DNA of 64,000 bases from CAVXNB01 sp963763085 (GTDB lineage Bacteria; Actinomycetota; Acidimicrobiia; Acidimicrobiales; Bog-793): NCBI GenBank assembly GCA_963763085.1, contig CAVXNB010000003.1, positions 620,001 to 684,000 on the forward strand, written 5' to 3'. Made by a program: the position numbers and the translations under genes. Position 1 is the stretch's first letter. Every line of letters begins with the position of its first letter. This document shows, in pieces, positions 34,989-43,019 of the stretch. The notes below the pieces were generated by a model that was not told the origin of the DNA, did not search any database, and saw only the letters and a list, made by a program, of their open reading frames with translations.

Positions 34989-36452
34989 CTACAGGCCCGT
35001 ATCCAGGGTACCGCTCAGTGCCGCCGCGCCGATGAGCTCCGCGAGGCGCCCGGCCTCGACCCCCTGGTCTCGGACGACCTTTCCGTCGACGGGTGCGAAC
35101 AGCGATCGCACAAGCTCCAGCAGTGGTTCGAGTGGCGGGGCGGGGCGCCGATCGGTGACATAGAGGGCCTGACTCGAGACGATGGCGAGGATCGCGAGCG
35201 TCTCCTCCAGGCACTCGGCCGCCCTGCGCTCCTTCCGGTAGGCGCTGAACGTCGCCGAGGAGACGTCGTTCTGGGGATCGTTGATGCTCGCCGGCAGCAA
35301 TGTCGGCGCGGCGGCGGTGCGCGCCTCCTCGGCGAATGAGCCGGCCACCCACCCGAACAGGTTCGTCGCCCCTCCCGCCGAGTCGGGTTCGAAACCGCGG
35401 GGGTTGAGAAAGTGTGGCAAGCCGGACACGCTGCTCAGGTGCATCGCCGTGACCTGGCGCTCGGCCAGGAGCGCGAGCTCCGCCCAGGCGAGCGAGAGCA
35501 TGCCGAGGGCGGCCGGGGCGGCTGCATTGTGGTAGCCGCCGGTCGACAGCACCCGCCCGAACGGATGAGCCGCGTCGGGCATCACGTAGACGGGATTCTG
35601 CGTGACCGAGCGAAGAGCCACGGAGGCGGCCCGCTCAGTCTCGTCCACCGCTCGGCGCGCCTGACCCAACAGGCGGGGAACGATACGGAAACTCACCGGG
35701 GCCTGGTGGCCGAGGCGACCCTCGGCTTCGGCGCCGTCGAGATGGGAACGGATCGACCGCAACGCCGCCGTTTCCTGATCGTCGCCCCAGAGGGACTCGA
35801 GCACCTCGTCGTAGGCTTCGAGCGGCGCTTTGATGGCATCGATCGACAGGGCGAAGAACCGCTCGGCGACCGAGAGGCGGTGACGGGCGTGCAGCGCCGC
35901 GTCGGCGAGCAAGGCCGACGACGCCGGCGAGCCGTTGATGAGGGCCATCCCTTCGCCCTCCTCGAATCCGAGGTCCGACAGCCCCATCGTCACGTGACGC
36001 ATGGGCAGGACCTCCCCGGCTCCGACCTGCCCGTCCAGCGGCACGCGCGGAAGCGGGAGATCGAGCAGCCCTGCGACGCGCTCGGCGACGACGGGGCGGA
36101 CCTTCGCATGGCCCTCGACGAAGTCCGCGAGCCGCGCGAAGAGGATCCCGCGCACCACCCGGTCGTCGAGGAACCCGCCCCCGAAGCCCCGGCCCGAGCG
36201 GCCACCGAACGAACGCGCGAACGCCCGCTGGTCCTCGGCGGGAATCGCCACGGTCACCTCGAGCCCGGCCCGCGTGGTGATGCCGTAGAAGAAGGCGGTC
36301 CGGTCCGAGTCGAGCAGGGCTATGAACGCCGCCCGTGCCTCGCCCATGACCTTTCTGGCGACCGGCCCGATCTCGACCGACTCTCCGTCGACCGCAACAC
36401 GGCGGAAATTCTCGATCGTGAAGTCGTCCCGGGTGTCGACGACGACGGTCAT
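34989..36452 (-). CDS. Histidine ammonia-lyase-fold protein lacking the MIO serine
   Basis: 487-residue member of the aromatic amino acid lyase superfamily. It keeps FFYGITTRAG with the catalytic Tyr56, GMALINGSPASSA with Asn173, LRSVTQNPVYV and VLSTGGYHNAAAPAALG. The MIO region reads GQVGAGEVLPM (141-151), so the Ser of Ala-Ser-Gly is missing and Asp is Glu; the electrophilic prosthetic group cannot form in the usual way. Family members without MIO are known to eliminate trimethylamine from ergothioneine, where no activation of the amine is needed. That makes a histidine-betaine lyase the most attractive idea here, but it is inference. The frame is open upstream to 37157, overlapping pabBC; ATG 36452 is the natural start. 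It follows pabBC by 8 bases. Confidence 0.85.
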   Translation of the reverse strand: MTVVVDTRDDFTIENFRRVAVDGESVEIGPVARKVMGEARAAFIALLDSDRTAFFYGITTRAGLEVTVAIPAEDQRAFARSFGGRSGRGFGGGFLDDRVVRGILFARLADFVEGHAKVRPVVAERVAGLLDLPLPRVPLDGQVGAGEVLPMRHVTMGLSDLGFEEGEGMALINGSPASSALLADAALHARHRLSVAERFFALSIDAIKAPLEAYDEVLESLWGDDQETAALRSIRSHLDGAEAEGRLGHQAPVSFRIVPRLLGQARRAVDETERAASVALRSVTQNPVYVMPDAAHPFGRVLSTGGYHNAAAPAALGMLSLAWAELALLAERQVTAMHLSSVSGLPHFLNPRGFEPDSAGGATNLFGWVAGSFAEEARTAAAPTLLPASINDPQNDVSSATFSAYRKERRAAECLEETLAILAIVSSQALYVTDRRPAPPLEPLLELVRSLFAPVDGKVVRDQGVEAGRLAELIGAAALSGTLDTGL

Positions 36453-36460
36453 CTGCCTCC

Positions 36461-38611
36461 TCAGCTTCGGCTCGCGACTGCGGCCGCAGGAGCGTACTGG
36501 GCGGCGGCAGGCGGGGCGCCCACGCCGACTCGTGAGCTCCAGCGCTCCCACAGAGCCTCCGCCAGCCGTACCGTTACCGGTCCGGTTCTCCAGGACCGAT
36601 AGCCGCGCAGCTCCCCCACCGGCGTCACGCCCCTTATGGCACTCGTCAGCAGCACCTCGTCGGCCGACGCGAGATCGCAGAGGGCGAGCGGCCCGACCGA
36701 CACCTCCAAGCCGATGGCAGCGGCCGCGCGGAGGAGGAGCTCCCTGGTCGATCCCGGGAGGATGCGACCGTCGGCGGCCGGCGTGCTGACCACCGTTCCC
36801 GAGACCGCGAAGACGTTCGCCCTCTCCGTCTCGAGGAGCGAACCGTCGATGTCGACCAGGAGAAGCTGCTCGTGCTCGCGCAAGCCGAGTGCGCTGCGAC
36901 GCTCGGCCAGGATGCGGCGATCCTGCCATTTGTGCGGACCGAGACCGCCCGGGACCACGTCCGGTACCAACACCACCGGAGACACCGGCAAACCGGAGAA
37001 TGCCTCCGGGGCCGGCGCGATGGAGAGCTCGCTCTCGAGCGCCCCGCCCGATGTCGGGTACACGTGCACCCGCAGACGTTGAGGACCGTGGGATCGCGCT
37101 GCGCACTCGACCACGTCGGCGCCGAGACGGGCCGCCGGGCGCGACCCGTAGAGGCACGAGACGCTCGCCGCCAGCCTGCCGAGATGCGATTCGAGGTCGA
37201 CCGGGCGGCCGGCGAGGACGAGGATCGTCTCGAAGACGCCGGCGTCGATTTCGGGCCTGCCGGACCCGCGCCGGGCAGCCTCACACCGGAGCGACGGGTC
37301 GAGCTCGGCGCCGATCGCTCCGAGCAGCGGCCGAGCCTTGTCGAAGCACTCCTCGAGCTCCCGGGCCGGGTCGGAGTCGGCAACGACTCCGCCGCCGACT
37401 CCGAGCCAGACCTTGCCGCCCGCCACCTCGAACGTCCGGATGGCGACGTTCAGCTCGAGTCCGGATAGCGGGCTCGCGATCCCGATGGCTCCGGTGTACA
37501 CCTCGCGTGCGGTCGTCTCGAGCGAGGCGATGAGCTCCATCGCCCGGACCTTCGGCGCCCCGGTGACCGAACCGGGTGGGAATGCCGCCCGCAGGAGATC
37601 GGCGTCGGACGCCCCGGCGGACAGCTCGCCGGTCACGTCCGAGACGAGGTGCCAGACGCCCGGGTGCTCCTCGGCGCGGCACAGCTCGGGAACCGCCACG
37701 CTGCCGTAGCGGCAAACGCGCCCGAGATCGTTGCGCATGAGATCGACGATCATCACGTTCTCCGCCCGGTCCTTGGCCGAACCGAGGAGGCGGCGACGGC
37801 CCGGCTCGGCGCTGCCGTTGCGCTTCGCCGTGCCCTTGACTGGCGAGCTGAGGACATGACGACCCCGGCGCCGCAGGAAGAGCTCCGGCGAGAAGCTCGC
37901 CACGGCGAACGAGGGATGGCCGAGGTAGGCACCGAAACGAGGCTCGAGAACACCTGCGCCGGCGCAGAACAGCTCGAGAGGCTCTCCCGAGAAATCCGCC
38001 TGGAGACGTGTGCAGACATTCACCTGGTAGACGTCACCCGAGCGGATGTGCTCGATGGCCCGCGACACCGCCCGCACGTGCGTCTCGGGCTCCGGGCTCA
38101 TCAGAAACGGGCCGCATTCGAACTCGCCCCCCTCCCCCACGCACGCCGTGCCGCGCCGCTGCCAGGCATCGAGGCGCGACTCGAGCCGCTCTGACTGCTC
38201 GTCGGACCACAGGGCTTCGAACCACCACGCGCCGTCGGCGTCGCAGCGCAGGACGTGATCGTAGAAGGCGAGGATCGACCCCGGCACCGGGACCGGGCGG
38301 TCCGGTGGGGACGGCAGCCGCTCGACGAGGCCTCCGAGCCCGTAGCCCAGGTACCCGACCCAGCCCCCACCGGTCGCTCCGGCGAGCCCCGAGGTGACCT
38401 CGGGCTGGTTGTCGAACACCGAAAAGGGGTCGTCGGCGTCTTCGAGGACGACGAGCGGGTCAGAGCCCACCAGGGCGCCCCCACCGGCCCAGGCGCCCAC
38501 CAAGGCGAAGGGTCGTGCTTCTGCGCTCGCCGCCCTGAGCACCTCGCTCGGGCTTGCCCGCAGCGCGAGCGGCGCACGGACGACGCGAACCGACGGTGGG
38601 ACGCGGATCAC
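36461..38611 (-). CDS. pabBC: Aminodeoxychorismate synthase component I fused to 4-amino-4-deoxychorismate lyase (PabB-PabC)
   Basis: 716-residue bifunctional p-aminobenzoate enzyme for folate synthesis. The N-terminal two thirds is a chorismate-binding PabB domain (DVYQVNVCTRL, ELFLRRRGRHVLSSPVKGTAKR, DRAENVMIVDLMRNDLGRV, PPGSVTGAPKVRAMELI). The C-terminal 240 residues form a class IV PLP aminotransferase-like lyase with the PLP Lys in LGPHKWQDRR. GTG 38611 overlaps the PPOX stop (GTGA); an ATG at 38698 lies inside that gene and is less likely. The glutaminase PabA is not adjacent. Supply of folate fits the many THF-dependent C1 steps in the window. Confidence 0.92.
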   Translation of the reverse strand: MIRVPPSVRVVRAPLALRASPSEVLRAASAEARPFALVGAWAGGGALVGSDPLVVLEDADDPFSVFDNQPEVTSGLAGATGGGWVGYLGYGLGGLVERLPSPPDRPVPVPGSILAFYDHVLRCDADGAWWFEALWSDEQSERLESRLDAWQRRGTACVGEGGEFECGPFLMSPEPETHVRAVSRAIEHIRSGDVYQVNVCTRLQADFSGEPLELFCAGAGVLEPRFGAYLGHPSFAVASFSPELFLRRRGRHVLSSPVKGTAKRNGSAEPGRRRLLGSAKDRAENVMIVDLMRNDLGRVCRYGSVAVPELCRAEEHPGVWHLVSDVTGELSAGASDADLLRAAFPPGSVTGAPKVRAMELIASLETTAREVYTGAIGIASPLSGLELNVAIRTFEVAGGKVWLGVGGGVVADSDPARELEECFDKARPLLGAIGAELDPSLRCEAARRGSGRPEIDAGVFETILVLAGRPVDLESHLGRLAASVSCLYGSRPAARLGADVVECAARSHGPQRLRVHVYPTSGGALESELSIAPAPEAFSGLPVSPVVLVPDVVPGGLGPHKWQDRRILAERRSALGLREHEQLLLVDIDGSLLETERANVFAVSGTVVSTPAADGRILPGSTRELLLRAAAAIGLEVSVGPLALCDLASADEVLLTSAIRGVTPVGELRGYRSWRTGPVTVRLAEALWERWSSRVGVGAPPAAAQYAPAAAVASRS

Positions 38612-39018
38612 CCGGAGCGGTCCGGCCCCGCTCGTGTGACCGTCACGGACAGCACGACCCTCTGCTCGCGCTCCATCGCACTCCGGTAGTCGTCCCAATC
38701 CGGGTGCTCTCCGCTGATCGAGCGGTAGTACTCCACGAGCGGTTCCATGGCTTCAGGAAGCGAGATCACCTCGGCCGTTCCGTCGACTTGAACCCACGGT
38801 CCGTAGAAGCCGTCCGTGAACACGAGAATCGAGACCCTCGGATCGCGGCGGACATTCTTGGTCTTGAACGCGGTTTCCCGGCTCGACACCACGACGCGGC
38901 CGCTGGCGTCGACCGTGGCGGCCACCGGCGAGAGCTGGGGCGAGCCGTCTCCCCGCCGAGTGGAGATCACCGCCCGGTGGTTCTCCCGTACGAACTGTCT
39001 TGCTTGCTCGAGGTCCAT
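38608..39018 (-). CDS. PPOX-class F420/FMN-dependent split-barrel flavoprotein
   Basis: 136-residue single-domain split beta-barrel of the pyridoxamine 5'-phosphate oxidase-like family (Rv1155-like). Typical segments: FVRENHRAVISTRRGDGSPQ, SSRETAFKTKNVRRDPRVS and WVQVDGTAEVI. Actinobacterial members bind F420 or FMN and reduce diverse substrates; the actual substrate is unknown. It is upstream of pabBC with a 4-base overlap, suggesting co-transcription rather than functional linkage. Confidence 0.88.
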   Translation of the reverse strand: MDLEQARQFVRENHRAVISTRRGDGSPQLSPVAATVDASGRVVVSSRETAFKTKNVRRDPRVSILVFTDGFYGPWVQVDGTAEVISLPEAMEPLVEYYRSISGEHPDWDDYRSAMEREQRVVLSVTVTRAGPDRSG

Positions 39019-39121
39019 GGCCCTGACAATAAGGCTCGTCGCCGGCCGGTGCCGCGAGGTGCCGGCGCGGCACGGCGGTTGGTGCTGTCGCCCGCTGAGC
39101 TCCGCCGCTACCCTCAGCTAG

Positions 39122-39355
39122 GTGGCCTTGACGATGAAGGATTGGCTCCAGCAGTTCGCCTCGGAGCTCGGAACCACCGCTCCGGACGACGACGAAATCG
39201 AGAATCTCCTCGCCCTCGCGGGGGTTGCTGCGCACGTGTCCGAGAGAAAGGCCGCTCCGATCTCCTGCTTCATCGCCGCTCGCGCCGGAGTCGATTTGCA
39301 AGATGCGTTGGCGATCGCGAAACGTCTCGCCGCCGGAATCGAAGGCGCTTCCTAG
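39122..39355 (+). CDS. DUF6457 small protein
   Basis: 77-residue soluble helical protein (KDWLQQFASELGTTAPDDDEI, then ENLLALAGVAAHVSERKAAP), matching the small DUF6457 family of actinobacteria that is often found near molybdenum-cofactor genes. Function is unknown. GTG 39122 or ATG 39134 could be the start. It is convergent with the CHAP-domain gene, 10 bases away. Confidence 0.7.
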   Translation: MALTMKDWLQQFASELGTTAPDDDEIENLLALAGVAAHVSERKAAPISCFIAARAGVDLQDALAIAKRLAAGIEGAS

Positions 39356-39365
39356 CGGTCTCGGA

Positions 39366-40064
39366 CTACGACCTGCCCGATTTGCGCCGCTCGCGAGGAG
39401 GAGCGACGTAGCCGGCAAGCTGACCCCCGTTTCCCGTCAGGTCCGCCTTGTACTGGTCCGTCCCCGACTCCACCACACTGAAGCCGGTCCGGTCGCCGTC
39501 GCCGTTCACGACGTCCGGGCCCCTCGCTCCGGGCGAGTAGCCCACGACGACGGCGACGTGCTCGGCCGCGGATTTGTCGGCGTCGAGGCCGTAGACGGCG
39601 ATGTCCCCCGGTTGCGGCGCGTAGCCGGAGCCGACGGGGTGCCACGTGTGATGCGCCACGCCCCAGCGGTAGAAGCTCACCGAGCCGGCATTGATGTCCT
39701 CTGCTCCGAAGCCGTAGACGAACCGGACGCCGGCCCGCCGCCAGACCCAGGCCGCGAAGTCCGCGCACCATTCCTCGTCACGGTTCTCGTTGTTACAGTC
39801 GTCGGCCCCGACGCGCCAATAGGCGCTGAAACGGTTGCAGTAGGTGTTCTGCGGATCAGTCCGGTAGCCGAGTTGGCCGATGGCGAGTGCGACGATCCGT
39901 GCGCGCTGCGGAGACAGCTTCGGGCCCGCTGCACCGCCGCCGCCGAAGACGAGGGCCCCGCCCGCGGCGATGGCGATCACGGCGAGAACGACCGCGAGGC
40001 GGTGGCGGCGGATCGACCTTTTGCGAGCGCGTCGCCGCCGTACGGCCGCCGGGGCTTCGGGCAC
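39366..40064 (-). CDS. Membrane-anchored CHAP-domain amidase/peptidase
   Basis: 232-residue protein with an arginine-rich cytoplasmic N-terminus, one membrane helix (RLAVVLAVIAIAAGGALVF, about 22-40), and an extracytoplasmic CHAP domain. The presumed nucleophile Cys lies in DEEWCADFAAWVW and the His in AAEHVAVVVGY; PQPGDIAVYG is also typical. CHAP enzymes cleave peptidoglycan amide bonds, so cell-wall remodelling is likely. It is divergent from the Ni/Co permease gene and unrelated to the catabolic theme. Confidence 0.88.
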   Translation of the reverse strand: MPEAPAAVRRRRARKRSIRRHRLAVVLAVIAIAAGGALVFGGGGAAGPKLSPQRARIVALAIGQLGYRTDPQNTYCNRFSAYWRVGADDCNNENRDEEWCADFAAWVWRRAGVRFVYGFGAEDINAGSVSFYRWGVAHHTWHPVGSGYAPQPGDIAVYGLDADKSAAEHVAVVVGYSPGARGPDVVNGDGDRTGFSVVESGTDQYKADLTGNGGQLAGYVAPPRERRKSGRS

Positions 40065-40145
40065 CCACCAACTCTGTCGTACCTAGGGGTCTGAGAGGCG
40101 GCACCCTCGGCAACGAGGCACCTCCTCACCAGGTCCAGCTCCCTA

Positions 40146-40173
40146 TTGCGCCCAGGTCGCAACTAGGTAGACT
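40146..40173 (+). promoter_or_regulatory. Candidate promoter of the nickel/cobalt permease
   Basis: TTGCGC at 40146..40151 and TAGACT at 40168..40173, 16 bases apart, resemble actinobacterial -35 and TANNNT -10 boxes, 38 bases before the permease ATG at 40212. No cobalamin riboswitch is recognisable in the gap. Confidence 0.35.
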
Positions 40174-40211
40174 CACGACACCCGTTGCGTGCTGGTGTTC
40201 GAGGAGGGCAG

Positions 40212-41387
40212 ATGGCAACCACAGCGGCCGGCGAGCCCGTCGGGCGCCTGAAGGCGATCCAAGACGCGCTGAGCCCGAGGGAGTGGAGCAGGGTCGCCGG
40301 CATGGCGGCGGTCGTGATCGGCCTCAACGTCGCGGGATGGCTGATGCTGCTCACGGCGACCGGCCACCACTACCACCTGAGCAAAACGGGGCTCTTCGGA
40401 ATCGGGACCGGTGTGCTCGCTTACACGCTCGGAATGCGCCACGCGTTCGATGCCGACCACATCGCGGCGATCGACAACACGACCCGCAAGCTCATGGCGG
40501 AGGGCAAGCGCCCATTGAGTGTCGGATTTTTCTTCTCGCTCGGTCATTCCTCGATCGTCTTCGGCTTGGCGCTGTTTCTGAATTTCGGCATCCGGGCCCT
40601 CGACAGCCAGGTGAAGAGCGGGTCCTCCGGGCTGCACAAGTGGACGAACATCGTGGGGACGTCGGTGTCCGGTTTCTTCCTGTATCTCATCGCCGCGCTC
40701 AACATCGTCATCCTCGTGTCGATCATCCGGGTCTTCGCAGACATGCGCAAAGGCAAGTACGACGACGAGGAGCTGGAGGAGCAGCTCAACAAGCGCGGCC
40801 TCATGAACCGTTTCCTCGGCGGCCTAGCCCGCAGAATCGACACGTCGTGGAAGATGTACCCGGTCGGTGTGCTGTTCGGGCTCGGGTTCGACACCGCGAC
40901 CGAGGTCGCGCTGCTCGTCCTGTCGGGAACCGCCGTTGCGAGCGGGCTGCCCTTCTACGCAGTCCTGTCGCTCCCGCTACTTTTCGCTGCAGGGATGTGC
41001 CTGTTCGACACGTTGGACGGGTGCTTCATGAACTTCGCCTACGGCTGGGCGTTCTCGAGACCGATCCGCAAGGTGTACTACAACATCATCATCACCGGGC
41101 TCTCGGTCGCGGTCGCCTTCGTGATCGGGACGATCGAGCTCGTCGGGCTCCTGTCGACCGAGCTCGATCTGCACGGCGCCTTCTGGGACGCGATGGCCGG
41201 CTTCAATATCAATCGGGCCGGCTTCATCATCGTCGGCTTGTTCGTCGTCACGTGGGCGGTCGCCCTCGGGATCTGGCGCTTCGGCCGCATCGAGGCGCGC
41301 TGGGACCGTTCGGCCGCTCTCGCCAGGACCGAGACCGCCCCGGGGTCGCTGCACATGGAGCGCCGGCTCGAGGGCCAGCTTGACTGA
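40212..41387 (+). CDS. Nickel/cobalt permease (NiCoT family)
   Basis: 391-residue secondary metal transporter with about eight membrane helices. The family signature GMRHAFDADHIAAIDNTTRK (HX4DH, about 78-97), SLGHSSIVFG and LGFDTATEVALL are present. ATG 40212 is preceded by GAGGAGGG; the upstream in-frame start at 40185 lacks this. Cobalt supply would support the corrinoid proteins encoded at 17759..23567; nickel for urease or hydrogenase is the alternative. The downstream DUF5519 gene overlaps its end by 8 bases. Confidence 0.93.
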   Translation: MATTAAGEPVGRLKAIQDALSPREWSRVAGMAAVVIGLNVAGWLMLLTATGHHYHLSKTGLFGIGTGVLAYTLGMRHAFDADHIAAIDNTTRKLMAEGKRPLSVGFFFSLGHSSIVFGLALFLNFGIRALDSQVKSGSSGLHKWTNIVGTSVSGFFLYLIAALNIVILVSIIRVFADMRKGKYDDEELEEQLNKRGLMNRFLGGLARRIDTSWKMYPVGVLFGLGFDTATEVALLVLSGTAVASGLPFYAVLSLPLLFAAGMCLFDTLDGCFMNFAYGWAFSRPIRKVYYNIIITGLSVAVAFVIGTIELVGLLSTELDLHGAFWDAMAGFNINRAGFIIVGLFVVTWAVALGIWRFGRIEARWDRSAALARTETAPGSLHMERRLEGQLD

Positions 41388-41781
41388 GCCCCGGGGCGTG
41401 GCTGACATTCGAGCGAAGATCGCGACGCGGCTACGAGCCGTTCCGGGCGTCGTGGAAGCCGATTCGATGTTCCGCGACGAGCCGGCGTACTGGGTCAACG
41501 GCAAGGAAGTGGCGCACTTCGAGGACGACGACGCCATCGAGATCCGCCTCACGAGGGCCGAGATCCGGGAGCGCCGATCAGAGCTGCGGGCCGACGCCCG
41601 GGTGACCCTGCGTCCGAGCGGCGCCGACTGGCTCACGGTTCGATACGAGTCGGCTCAGGACGTCGACTCCGTCATCGAGCTCGTGGAGATCGCCGAGCGG
41701 GCGCACCGTGCCGCGCCCGGGGAGACGACGAAGCCTCCCCCGGAGGGTCGAGACCTGGACCGCCGCCGCCGGTTCCATTGA
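41380..41781 (+). CDS. DUF5519 (luciferase-domain) family protein
   Basis: 133-residue protein; PGVVEADSMFRDEPAYWVNG and KEVAHFEDDDAIEIRLTRAE, then LTVRYESAQDVDSVIELVE, match the small family annotated as luciferase domain or DUF5519. No enzymatic role is known to me. The TTG start at 41380 overlaps the permease stop and has GAGGG upstream; GTG 41398 is the alternative. Linked to the permease gene by overlap. Confidence 0.75.
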   Translation: MTEPRGVADIRAKIATRLRAVPGVVEADSMFRDEPAYWVNGKEVAHFEDDDAIEIRLTRAEIRERRSELRADARVTLRPSGADWLTVRYESAQDVDSVIELVEIAERAHRAAPGETTKPPPEGRDLDRRRRFH

Positions 41782-41801
41782 GCCCGCGGTCAGCCCAAAG
41801 C

Positions 41802-42968
41802 TCAGACCAGGGCCCGCACCCCTCGCTTGGCGAGCTGGTCGGCGATGATCAGGCGCTGCACCTCGCTCGTTCCCTCCCAGATCCTTTCGACCCGGAGCTC
41901 GCGGAAGAAACGCTCCGCGACGTTCTCCCGCATGTACCCGCGGCCGCCGAAGATCTGCACGGCGCGGTCCGCCACCCGGTTCGCCATCTCTGACGCGAAC
42001 AGCTTCACCATCGACGCGTGCGCGTGCTGGACCTTGACGTCCGTGCCGGCATCGATGCCCCGCGCCGTCTCGTACACGATCGACCGCGCGGCGAACAGCT
42101 CCGTCAGACTGTCCGCCAGCATCGCCTGGATGAGCTGAAAATCGATGATCGCAGTCCCGTAGACCACGCGCTCCTTCGCGAACGCCGTGGCCTCCTCGAT
42201 CAGCCGGTCGGCGGCGCCAATGCATCGGGCCGCGACCATGACCCTCTCGAAACGGAACCACTCGTACGCGAACACCATCCCGCCCCCCTCGGCGCCGACG
42301 AGGTGCGAGGCGGGAACGCGCACGTCCTCGAAGGCGACGATCGGGTGATGGTGGTCGATCGAGTGGGAGTAGGCGGGAGTGCGCACCACACGAACTCCCG
42401 GCGTCGGCAGATCGACGATGAACATCGCGTGCTCGCCGGCGTGCGAGCCGCCGGTCAGCTTCGCCTGGAAGAAGGCGTAGGAGGCGTCGTTGTAGGACGT
42501 GACGTGCCACTTGACACCGTTGAGCACGTACTCGTCGCCGTCGCGCCGGGCCGTCGCCTGGATAGCGTCCACGTCCGATCCGGCGCCCTCCTCGGTGATC
42601 GCGTAGCACTCAGAGGCTTCGCCCCTCACGCCGGGAATGATCCACTTCTCGAGCTGATGGGGTGTTGCCACGGGCGGGAACCACTGCGGCGGGGTGGTCA
42701 CCATCCAGCCGAGTGCATTCGTCGCCCGACCGACCTGTTCCTGGACGAGGACTTGCTGCAGCATTGTGTAGCCGCCGCCGCCCAGCTCCGCCGGCATGTT
42801 CGTCGCCAGCAGCCCGAGCTCCCGAGCCCGCTCATAGTGCCGGGCCTTGACATCGCCCGGCAGGACGCCGTCGTTCAGCTCTGCGTCGACTTCGTAGGGG
42901 ATCACCTCGTCGATGAGGAGGCGCGCACGCGCCTGGACCTCGAGGTCCTCGGTGGACAACTGGTACAT
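41802..42968 (-). CDS. Acyl-CoA dehydrogenase
   Basis: 388-residue flavoprotein, full family length. ITEEGAGSDVDAIQAT and WHVTSYNDASYAFFQ bracket the FAD/substrate region, and the C-terminal VERIWEGTSEVQRLIIADQL carries the catalytic-base Glu. It differs markedly from the enzyme at 5065..6231. A palindromic operator shared by several neighbouring genes lies 36 bases before its ATG (43004..43019). The ADP-forming synthetase gene is directly upstream on the same strand, so acid activation and oxidation may be coupled. Substrate unknown; a betainyl-CoA such as gamma-butyrobetainyl-CoA is one option among many. Confidence 0.92.
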   Translation of the reverse strand: MYQLSTEDLEVQARARLLIDEVIPYEVDAELNDGVLPGDVKARHYERARELGLLATNMPAELGGGGYTMLQQVLVQEQVGRATNALGWMVTTPPQWFPPVATPHQLEKWIIPGVRGEASECYAITEEGAGSDVDAIQATARRDGDEYVLNGVKWHVTSYNDASYAFFQAKLTGGSHAGEHAMFIVDLPTPGVRVVRTPAYSHSIDHHHPIVAFEDVRVPASHLVGAEGGGMVFAYEWFRFERVMVAARCIGAADRLIEEATAFAKERVVYGTAIIDFQLIQAMLADSLTELFAARSIVYETARGIDAGTDVKVQHAHASMVKLFASEMANRVADRAVQIFGGRGYMRENVAERFFRELRVERIWEGTSEVQRLIIADQLAKRGVRALV

Positions 42969-43003
42969 GGAGCGCTCCTGGGTTTCTTAGGCGCCGGCGG
43001 CTT

Positions 43004-43019
43004 GACTGGCTGTTCAGTC
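43004..43019. promoter_or_regulatory. Shared palindromic operator, site A (acyl-CoA dehydrogenase)
   Basis: GACTGGCTGTTCAGTC matches the 16-bp palindrome GACTGAACGTTCAGTC at 13 positions. It lies 36 bases before the acyl-CoA dehydrogenase start; read toward that gene it contains TAGACT, a good -10 box. It spans the stop codon of the upstream synthetase gene. Confidence 0.6.

Noticed and set aside
36450..37157. N-terminal extension of the MIO-less lyase homologue
   Set aside because: The extension overlaps pabBC in another frame and is low complexity; ATG 36452 gives a normal family start.
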